Below are positions 33,235-39,225 of a stretch of 39,225 nucleotides of DNA, piece by piece; within the stretch, counting starts at the first letter, position 1, and the number at the start of each line of letters is the position of its first letter. The DNA lies in the NCBI GenBank assembly GCA_017411435.1, contig JAFQQD010000019.1:1-39225 (forward strand), written 5' to 3'. Made by a program: the position numbers and the translations under genes. Under the pieces are notes generated by a model. The model saw only the letters and a program-made list of their open reading frames with translations, searched no databases and was not told where the DNA came from. The DNA comes from Clostridia bacterium (GTDB lineage: Bacteria > Bacillota > Clostridia > UMGS1883).

Positions 33235-35229
33235 ATGAAAAAAGCGTTTTTCAATAGTACACTGCACGCTATAATTTCAGGCGTTTCAATTATTCTTATT
33301 ATTCTTGTCGTTCTTTTTTCCGGTAAAACAGGACAAGTTGATATTGCAGTCGGAGAAGTTTCGCCTGAGGATATCTATGCCTCGCGGGCCGTTGTCGATA
33401 CCGTTACTACGACTGCAAACCGCAAGGCCGCACGCAAAAGTGTTGAAAATGCTTATGTGGTTAATGATGATAAAAGACTTAGCGCAGTTGAAAGCATTTC
33501 TGACTTCTTTGCCCTTGCAACATCATTTAGGGACGATGAAGATAAAAGTGATTCCGCTGCACAGGCTTTTCTTCAGGCGCAGACAAAGCTTGATATTTCC
33601 GACTCTGCCGCCCGTACAGTGATAAATGCAGATGAGTCTGATTTTCGCGAAATGGGGAAAGCCGGCGACATTGTAGATGAAATTATGACGCAAGGCATAT
33701 CTGATATTTCTGAGGCTAATAGCAGTTTTAATGAGAAGGCAGATAAGCTTAATCTTTCTTCCGCACAAAAATATGCAATTGAGGAAATAGCTTCGCTTGT
33801 AATGACTCAGAACCTTGACCTTGATGAGGCTGAGACTGAGCGCAGACGCGATGCCGCCGCTGAATCTGTTTCTGAAATAGTTTACGAAAAGGGCAGAATC
33901 ATTGTAAGGAAAGGCGAAATAGTATCAGAAGCGCAGCTTGAGATGTTAAGGCAGCTCGGACTTCTCAAAGGCTCTAACCCTATCTCGATTTCTTACATAT
34001 TCGGCGTTATTATACTTATCATTATTTTCTATATAATAATTGCGCTGTTCTATGTCAAGCAGGAAAAAAGAACTCCATATTCAATTCCTATTGCTTCGCT
34101 TATGGGACTTATTGTAACACTGATGGTGTTTTACGGTTCAAAGCTCATCCCAAGTAATCTGATGCCAATCCTTCCTATCGGACTTTTCCCAGGAATTGTA
34201 GCAATTTTTGCAACATCTCAGTTATCTATAATTTCAAATCTGGCACTTTCAATTTTCTGTGCCATCGCATTTGATGCAGACTGGAGCTACGCAGTTTCTC
34301 TTATTGTTGCAGGAACGCTTACCGCATTTTGCTTTTCTGCGGTAAAAAGGCGCAATCATCTTCTTCCTGCGTCAATAATCTCTTCCCTTTTCTACGGACT
34401 TGCATTCTGCTCTATGTCACTGATTGAGTCTAGCAGTGCATTTTCAGCTTTTGCATCATTTGCAAAAGGATTTGTAGGCGGATTTATTTCAGGACTTATA
34501 ACTATCGGCTCTCTGCCTCTTATTGAGTGGCTCTTTAATGCAACAACGCCCATGAAGCTCAGCGAGCTTGCAAATCCTGAAAACAAGCTCCTTAAAAAAC
34601 TTTTGGTCGAAGCTCCCGGCACTTACCACCATTCGCTGACTGTGGCAAATATTTCTGAAATTGCCGCACGCAGCATTCACGCTGACTCACTTTTGGCGCG
34701 TGTCGGTGCCTATTATCACGATATTGGAAAACTTCGTCATCCTCTTTATTTTAAGGAAAATCAATATGACAAAAATATTCACGATACTCTTTCTCCGCAG
34801 GAAAGTTCTCAGGTTATCATCAGTCATGTAACAGATGGCGTTGAAATAGCAACTAAAAACCGTCTGCCACAGACTATAATCGACATAATCGGGCAGCATC
34901 ACGGAAAAACGACCACTGGCTATTTCCTGATTCGTGCAAAAGAACTTGGAGAAGTTGACGAATCTAAATTCACATATCCCGGCCCCGTTCCTCATTCTAA
35001 GGAAGCAGCAATAGTAATGCTTGCCGACTCGTGCGAGGCAGCGGTAAGAAGCATAGAAGATAAAACCGAGGGTAAAATCGAATCTATGGTCCGTAAAATC
35101 GCGACTGAGAGAGTTAATTCCGGACAGTTTTCGCAGTGTAACATGACATTTGAGGAGCTTGAAACGGTAATAAGGGTTATTACAAAAACTCTCGGTGGTT
35201 ATTTCCACGAGAGAGTAAAGTACGAATAA
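33235..35229 (+). CDS. pgpH: 7TMR-HDED cyclic-di-AMP phosphodiesterase PgpH
   Basis: PgpH hydrolyses the second messenger c-di-AMP. The 664-residue protein has an N-terminal TM segment (about 10-28), a large extracytoplasmic HDED domain (to about 250), a seven-TM block (about 255-440) and a cytoplasmic HD domain. Metal ligands are visible as TYHHS (His465-His466) and YYHDIGKL (His495-Asp496), with later IGQHHGKT. The start follows AAAGGA by 11 bases. It lies between phoH and ybeY as in Bacillus (yqfF). No c-di-AMP cyclase is in the window. Confidence 0.94.
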   Translation: MKKAFFNSTLHAIISGVSIILIILVVLFSGKTGQVDIAVGEVSPEDIYASRAVVDTVTTTANRKAARKSVENAYVVNDDKRLSAVESISDFFALATSFRDDEDKSDSAAQAFLQAQTKLDISDSAARTVINADESDFREMGKAGDIVDEIMTQGISDISEANSSFNEKADKLNLSSAQKYAIEEIASLVMTQNLDLDEAETERRRDAAAESVSEIVYEKGRIIVRKGEIVSEAQLEMLRQLGLLKGSNPISISYIFGVIILIIIFYIIIALFYVKQEKRTPYSIPIASLMGLIVTLMVFYGSKLIPSNLMPILPIGLFPGIVAIFATSQLSIISNLALSIFCAIAFDADWSYAVSLIVAGTLTAFCFSAVKRRNHLLPASIISSLFYGLAFCSMSLIESSSAFSAFASFAKGFVGGFISGLITIGSLPLIEWLFNATTPMKLSELANPENKLLKKLLVEAPGTYHHSLTVANISEIAARSIHADSLLARVGAYYHDIGKLRHPLYFKENQYDKNIHDTLSPQESSQVIISHVTDGVEIATKNRLPQTIIDIIGQHHGKTTTGYFLIRAKELGEVDESKFTYPGPVPHSKEAAIVMLADSCEAAVRSIEDKTEGKIESMVRKIATERVNSGQFSQCNMTFEELETVIRVITKTLGGYFHERVKYE

Positions 35230-35273
35230 AGGATGACACTGTTATCCTTATAAATATAGAACGGAGAAAAATT

Positions 35274-35765
35274 ATGATACAGTTTATTATTGAAAACGAA
35301 CAGGACAAAATCCCTTTTACACCTGAATTTGAAGAAATTATGCAGAAAGCAGTTGCTACCACTCTTGATGTTGTAGGCAGCGGTGATGAAACAGATTTTG
35401 AGGTAAGTATTCTTATCACAGACGACAAGGGTATTCACGAGATAAACAAGGAAACACGCGATATTGATTCGCCTACAGATGTACTTAGTTTTCCCATCCT
35501 CGAATTTGACGAAGATGGTGTTATGATTGAAGAAAGCGGAGATTATGACGGGGAGCTTCTGCTCCTTGGTGACATTGTTCTTTCCCTTGAAAGAGCTAAG
35601 GCGCAGGCGGAAGAATACGGTCACTCAATTGAGCGCGAAGTGGGATTTCTGACAGTGCACAGCACGCTTCATCTTCTTGGTTTTGACCATATGGAAGAGC
35701 CTTTTACATCTGTTATGCGTGCACGCGAAAAAGAGATTATGGATATTATGGATTTGCACAGATAA
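35274..35765 (+). CDS. ybeY: endoribonuclease YbeY, 16S rRNA maturation
   Basis: YbeY is a zinc metalloprotein involved in 16S rRNA 3'-end maturation and ribosome quality control. The 163-residue protein has the H-x3-H-x5-H site as HSTLHLLGFDH (His129, His133, His139) and the conserved NKETRDIDSPTDVLSFP and GDIVLSLERA segments. Ribosome site CGGAGA. It is followed by a 203-base gap before era, where many Firmicutes have dgkA and cdd. Confidence 0.95.
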   Translation: MIQFIIENEQDKIPFTPEFEEIMQKAVATTLDVVGSGDETDFEVSILITDDKGIHEINKETRDIDSPTDVLSFPILEFDEDGVMIEESGDYDGELLLLGDIVLSLERAKAQAEEYGHSIEREVGFLTVHSTLHLLGFDHMEEPFTSVMRAREKEIMDIMDLHR

Positions 35766-35968
35766 ATCGAAAGTGAAATTTTGCCTTGCAAAACATTCAC
35801 TTTCGAAAAAAGGGCTTTCGCTCGCGCACCGCTCACCGCGGTAGCCCTTGATAGGTGTTAAAATCGAGGTACACGCCCCCGATTTTAACGGATTTTGAAG
35901 TTAAGGGGAATCCCCTTAACAATCCCCTTCTGCTTTTTCAAAGTTTTCTCAGAAAGGAAATATAACCA
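35766..35968. repeat. hairpin-rich intergenic island between ybeY and era
   Basis: No gene is visible. At least four hairpins follow one another: TCGAAAGTGAA/TTCACTTTCGA (35767-35806, with an inner TTTTGC/GCAAAA), AAGGGCT/AGCCCTT (35810-35849), GTTAAAATCG/CGATTTTAAC (35857-35889) and the near-palindrome GTTAAGGGG/CCCCTTAAC (35900-35920). A partial second copy of the last arm, AATCCCCTT, stands at 35921-35929. None has a clear T-run. The density suggests dispersed palindromic repeat elements rather than a single terminator. The AGAAAGGAAA ribosome site of era is at its right end. Confidence 0.7.
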
Positions 35969-36856
35969 ATGAGTAATTTTAGATCAGGCTTTGCCGCAAT
36001 AGTCGGCAGACCCAATGTTGGAAAATCAACTCTTACAAACGCATTTATCGGTGAAAAGGCGGCTATCGTATCAAATAAGCCGCAGACAACAAGGACAAAT
36101 CTTGCCGCTATTGACAACGGCGAGAATTATCAGATAGTTTTTGTCGATACTCCCGGTATGCACACACCGAGGACTAAGCTCGGCGAATATATGAACACAT
36201 CTGCCGGAAGTTCTCTTTCTGATGTTGATGTAGCAATCCTTGTTGTTGAGGCAGGGCGCGAAATTTACGACCTTGAAAAAAACATCATTAAAAACGCAAA
36301 CTCAAAAAAAATCCCGCTTATTCTTGCAATAAATAAGGCAGATACAGTTGAAAAGGATATTATTCTTCCCCAGATTCAAGCGTTTTCCGAAGAGGGCGAA
36401 TTTGCCGCAATTATTCCCATCAGCGCACTTAAGAAAGACGGCGTTGATGCTATAAGGGAAGAAATCTTAAAGCATTTTGATGAGGGCGAGCCTTTCTATG
36501 ACACGGAAATTTATGCTGACAGCACCGTTCGTGAAATGTCGGCTGAAATCATCCGCGAAAAGATACTGCGCCTCTTTGACCGCGAAATTCCTCACGGAAC
36601 CGCTGTTGAAATAGAGTCTATGGATGAAAGCGAAGATGTGACAAAAATAAAGGCGGTTATATACTGCGAAAAAGAAAGCCACAAGCCTATAATAATAGGC
36701 AAGCGCGGCGAGGCTATAAAACGCATTGGCTCATATGCAAGAAAGGATATTGAAAAATTGCTTGATACACAGGTTTATCTTGAACTGTGGGTAAAAGTAC
36801 GCGAGGATTGGCGCAACAAGGGTTCTATTCTCAAGGAGCTTGGTTATACAAAGTAA
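35969..36856 (+). CDS. era: GTPase Era
   Basis: Era binds the 3' end of 16S rRNA and helps 30S assembly. The 295-residue protein has G1 GRPNVGKST at 13-21, G2/G3 TTRTNL and DTPGMH, G4 NKAD, and a C-terminal KH domain (about 205-290) with IIIGKRGEAIKRIG and VKVREDWRNKGSILKELGY. It is followed by yqzL and recO, as in Bacillus. Confidence 0.97.
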   Translation: MSNFRSGFAAIVGRPNVGKSTLTNAFIGEKAAIVSNKPQTTRTNLAAIDNGENYQIVFVDTPGMHTPRTKLGEYMNTSAGSSLSDVDVAILVVEAGREIYDLEKNIIKNANSKKIPLILAINKADTVEKDIILPQIQAFSEEGEFAAIIPISALKKDGVDAIREEILKHFDEGEPFYDTEIYADSTVREMSAEIIREKILRLFDREIPHGTAVEIESMDESEDVTKIKAVIYCEKESHKPIIIGKRGEAIKRIGSYARKDIEKLLDTQVYLELWVKVREDWRNKGSILKELGYTK

Positions 36857-36913
36857 AATTTACAAGTTATTAATTAAATGATAATATCACATAATATTTT
36901 TGAGGTGATTAAA

Positions 36914-37051
36914 TTGGCACGGACAAAAAGCATTATGTGGGATATGTTTACCACCACGGGAAACATAGATATTTATCTGAAATACAAAAGACATGAAGAG
37001 CAAAAGGAAAGAGTAAAATGTCAGACGACACAATCAAACTCAGTGCAATAG
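36914..37051 (+). CDS. yqzL: YqzL-like small protein
   Basis: This 45-codon gene starts with TTG behind GAGGTGA and encodes MARTKSIMWDMFTTTGNI followed by DIYLKYKRHEEQKERVK. The pattern W-D-x-F-x-x-T-G-N-I-x-x-Y-L-x-Y-K and its place between era and recO match the YqzL family of Bacillus and Clostridia, whose function is unknown. The end of the frame overlaps the recO start by 34 bases, which would add a C-terminal tail (CQTTQSNSVQ) that is probably not conserved. Confidence 0.75.
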   Translation: MARTKSIMWDMFTTTGNIDIYLKYKRHEEQKERVKCQTTQSNSVQ

Positions 37052-37764
37052 TAATAAAAGCGACAAAAAGTGGCGAAAATGATAAAATGCTTACCCTTAT
37101 TTCGCAAGAGGAAGGAAAGGTAACCGTTCTCGCCAAGGGACTGATGAGTCTTAAGCACAAGAGCAAAAGCGCTTGTGCGCCGCTTTGCTACTCTTCTTTT
37201 GTGCTCAAAAAAGTAAAAGACGGATTTTATACACTCATAAGCGCCGAGCTGATTGAAAGTTTCCGCACCCTTTCTGAGGATGTGGTGCTTTTATCCTACG
37301 GCGCTTATTTTTCATCTCTTGCCGGAATGTGTGTACAAAGCGGTGTAGGTGCTGATGAGGAAGTAAGGCTTCTTCTTAACACCCTTTATGTTCTTTGCAA
37401 AAGGCCCGATGAGGCTGCGCTTATAAAAACGGTATTCGAATTTAAGATAATGGAGCTTTGCGGAATAGTACCCGAATTTGAATATGAATGTCCCTGCGGC
37501 AAGGAGGGAAGCTTTTTCAGCGTGTCCGAGGGAGAGGTAAGATGCTCCGAACATAAAACTCCTGAAGCAATTCCCATTCATAAGGCACAGATACAGCTGG
37601 CAAAATATTTGACTGAAAGCACTCTTAAGGATGCTCTCTTCTGCAGTTGTGATAAAAGAGTTTCCTTTTCCCTCTCTTCTGTTACAGAGCCATTTTTGCA
37701 GTATCATTTAGGGAATTTGCCTAATTCCCTTGATTATTTACACTCTATTATTGAAAAATTCTAA
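37018..37764 (+). CDS. recO: DNA repair protein RecO
   Basis: RecO works with RecR and RecF to load RecA on SSB-coated DNA gaps. The 248 residues have an N-terminal OB fold (about 1-80: LSAIVIKATKSGENDKMLTL, KVTVLAKG) and a helical domain with a zinc site formed by Cys148, Cys158, Cys160 and Cys176, complete here. The start lies within the end of yqzL (GGAAAGAG before ATG). A palindrome follows 14 bases after the stop. Confidence 0.95.
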   Translation: MSDDTIKLSAIVIKATKSGENDKMLTLISQEEGKVTVLAKGLMSLKHKSKSACAPLCYSSFVLKKVKDGFYTLISAELIESFRTLSEDVVLLSYGAYFSSLAGMCVQSGVGADEEVRLLLNTLYVLCKRPDEAALIKTVFEFKIMELCGIVPEFEYECPCGKEGSFFSVSEGEVRCSEHKTPEAIPIHKAQIQLAKYLTESTLKDALFCSCDKRVSFSLSSVTEPFLQYHLGNLPNSLDYLHSIIEKF

Positions 37765-37778
37765 TAAAATTAGCATTT

Positions 37779-37806
37779 TCCCAAAAAAATACTGGCTTTT
37801 TTGGGA
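37779..37806. repeat. AT-rich inverted repeat after recO
   Basis: TCCCAAAAAA (37779-37788) pairs with TTTTTTGGGA (37797-37806) around an 8-base loop. It may terminate recO transcripts, since the T-run is in the stem, or be an operator, as it overlaps the expected -35 region of the next gene. Confidence 0.45.
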
Positions 37807-37821
37807 ATAATAGTGTATAAT
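37793..37821 (+). promoter_or_regulatory. possible promoter of ppdK
   Basis: A perfect TATAAT (37816-37821) directly preceded by TG has TGGCTT (37793-37798) 17 bases upstream, a poor -35. The preceding palindrome covers this -35, which would fit a repressed or activator-dependent promoter. Confidence 0.4.
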
Positions 37822-37876
37822 AGTATTCTCGCTAGAAATATAATTTAATTTTATAATACTTAGGAGGTAATTTTCG

Positions 37877-39225
37877 ATGACAAAGTTTGTCTATCTCTTC
37901 AAAGAAGGTAACGCTACAATGAGAAACCTTCTTGGCGGTAAGGGTGCTAACCTTGCAGAAATGACCGCTATCGGTCTTCCCGTTCCTCAGGGTTTCACAA
38001 TTACAACAGAGGCTTGTACTCAGTACTATGAGGACGGCCGTAAAATCAACGATGAAATTCAGGCTCAGATTATGGAGTACATCGACAAGATGGAAGAAAT
38101 CTGCGGCAAGAAGTTCGGCGACAAGGAAAATCCCCTTCTCGTATCAGTTCGTAGTGGTGCAAGAGCTTCTATGCCCGGTATGATGGATACTATCCTCAAC
38201 CTCGGTCTTAACGAAGATGTTGTCCAGGCTATGGCTGCTAAGAGTGGTAACCCCAGATGGGCTTACGACTGCTACAGAAGATTCATTCAGATGTATTCTG
38301 ATGTAGTTATGGAAGTTGGTAAGAAGTACTTTGAACAGCTTATTGACGAAATGAAGGAAAAGAAGGGCGTTTCTAACGATATCGACCTTACAGCTGAAGA
38401 CCTTAAGACTCTTGCAGAGCAGTTCAAGGCTGAATATAAGTCCAAAATCGGTAAGGATTTCCCCACAGATCCCAAGGAGCAGCTTATGGGTGCTGTTGAA
38501 GCAGTATTCCGTTCATGGGACAACCCCCGTGCTAATGTTTACCGCCGTGACAACGATATTCCCTATTCATGGGGTACCGCTGTTAATGTACAGATGATGG
38601 CATTCGGTAACATGGGTGACGATTGCGGTACAGGTGTTGCATTTACCCGTGACCCCGCTACAGGTGAAAAGGGTCTTATGGGTGAATTCCTTGTAAACGC
38701 ACAGGGCGAAGATGTTGTTGCAGGCGTTCGTACTCCCATGCCTATCGCTCAGATGGCTGAGAAGTTCCCCGAAGCTTTCGATGAATTCAAGAAGGTTTGC
38801 GCTATTCTTGAAGACCACTATAGAGATATGCAGGATATGGAGTTCACTATTGAAAACAAGAAACTCTATATGCTTCAGACTCGTAACGGTAAGAGAACTG
38901 CAAAGGCTGCTCTTAAGATCGCTTGTGACCTCGTTGATGAGGGTATGATCGATAAGAAGAAGGCTGTTGCAATGATCGACCCCAGAAACCTTGATACACT
39001 TCTTCATCCCCAGTTCGATGTAAAGGCTCTTAAGGCTGCTACACCTATGGGTAGAGGTCTTGGTGCTTCTCCCGGTGCTGCTTGCGGTAAGATCGTATTC
39101 ACAGCTGAAGATGCTGAAAGCTGGAATGCAAGAGGAGAAAAGGTTATCCTGGTTCGTCTTGAAACATCTCCCGAAGATATTACAGGTATGAAGGCTTCTC
39201 AGGGTATCCTCACAGTTCGTGGCGG
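37877..39225 (+). CDS. ppdK: pyruvate, phosphate dikinase, 5' part (runs off the window)
   Basis: PPDK interconverts pyruvate, ATP and phosphate with PEP, AMP and pyrophosphate, in many Clostridia as part of glycolysis or gluconeogenesis. About 449 codons are present of the roughly 870 usual. The start is ATG 37877 with AGGAGG 9 bases upstream. Present are the N-terminal ATP-grasp domain (MTKFVYLF, LGGKGANLAEM, RSGARASMPGMMDT from residue 92) and the opening of the phosphohistidine domain (GLGASPGAACGKIVF, TSPEDITGMKASQGILTVRGG read in two pieces). The window stops just before the catalytic-histidine motif. Codon choice here is more biased (many GCT, GGT and AAG), fitting a highly expressed gene. 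Confidence 0.96.
   Translation, partial: MTKFVYLFKEGNATMRNLLGGKGANLAEMTAIGLPVPQGFTITTEACTQYYEDGRKINDEIQAQIMEYIDKMEEICGKKFGDKENPLLVSVRSGARASMPGMMDTILNLGLNEDVVQAMAAKSGNPRWAYDCYRRFIQMYSDVVMEVGKKYFEQLIDEMKEKKGVSNDIDLTAEDLKTLAEQFKAEYKSKIGKDFPTDPKEQLMGAVEAVFRSWDNPRANVYRRDNDIPYSWGTAVNVQMMAFGNMGDDCGTGVAFTRDPATGEKGLMGEFLVNAQGEDVVAGVRTPMPIAQMAEKFPEAFDEFKKVCAILEDHYRDMQDMEFTIENKKLYMLQTRNGKRTAKAALKIACDLVDEGMIDKKKAVAMIDPRNLDTLLHPQFDVKALKAATPMGRGLGASPGAACGKIVFTAEDAESWNARGEKVILVRLETSPEDITGMKASQGILTVRG

Noticed and set aside
1-39225. CRISPR array, insertion sequence or toxin-antitoxin pair
   Set aside because: No regularly spaced repeats, transposase motifs or paired small toxin-antitoxin genes were found on either strand.

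Overview
The window looks like a chromosomal piece of a low-to-moderate G+C, spore-forming member of the Clostridia (Bacillota). The evidence is the gene content and order: the sporulation genes ylbJ, yqfC and yqfD, the phoH-pgpH-ybeY-era-yqzL-recO series, adjacent hisS-aspS, a DUF512 radical SAM gene upstream of der-plsY-gpsA, strong AGGAGG-type ribosome binding sites, and frequent TTG and GTG starts. Species cannot be named from this sequence alone. Almost every base between 176 and the right edge belongs to a recognisable housekeeping gene. The accessory material is one secreted-protein cluster and a few structured intergenic islands.

Layout. (i) 1-175: the 5' half of a tRNA-Ser(CGA) gene that breaks off at the anticodon stem. 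Next to it, on the window-edge side, is non-tRNA DNA with 11-base direct repeats, which looks like the end of an integrated element. (ii) 176-7078, minus strand: tadA; asnS plus a TPR membrane protein; efp plus a zinc-ribbon protein; zapA plus a U32 peptidase-like RNA hydroxylation protein; and a small membrane protein. Most are translation or cell-division functions. (iii) 7145-9080, plus: hflX and an IMPACT/YigZ gene closed by a strong terminator, followed by a nested palindromic repeat. (iv) 9171-11885: a secreted stalk-domain protein, a low-molecular-weight tyrosine phosphatase and a two-TM protein with a very acidic tail. (v) 11886-12551: a tRNA-Gln(CTG) gene with a clear promoter and terminator, beside a relic region built of tRNA 3'-end fragments.

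(vi) 12552-28228, plus, closely spaced: hisS, aspS and the DUF512 radical SAM protein; then four tandem secreted proteins (one WG-repeat/stalk/GH18 glycosidase and three stalk-plus-propeller-like paralogues); then der, plsY, gpsA and a BaiN/HI0933-type flavoprotein. A COG2509 flavoprotein follows to 29784. The four secreted genes sit inside what is normally a compact DUF512-der-plsY-gpsA series and are the main lineage-specific feature of the window. (vii) 29726-31003, minus: ylbJ and yqfC, divergent from yqfD. (viii) 31076-39225, plus: yqfD, phoH, pgpH, ybeY, a hairpin-rich gap where other genomes carry dgkA/cdd, era, a 45-codon yqzL missed by simple ORF calling, recO, and a pyruvate phosphate dikinase gene cut by the window edge just before its catalytic histidine.

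How the genes relate: the housekeeping part covers aminoacylation (AsnRS, HisRS, AspRS), tRNA editing (TadA), polyproline translation (EF-P), ribosome assembly and rescue (Der, Era, YbeY, HflX), phospholipid precursor synthesis (PlsY, GpsA) and c-di-AMP turnover (PgpH). The stalk-protein cluster would be co-expressed with ribosome biogenesis if it is read through from the upstream genes. I found no CRISPR array, transposase, integrase gene, toxin-antitoxin pair or defence system. The best candidates for something undescribed are the tandem stalk-protein family, which shows mosaic recombination between copies, and the tRNA-associated junctions.
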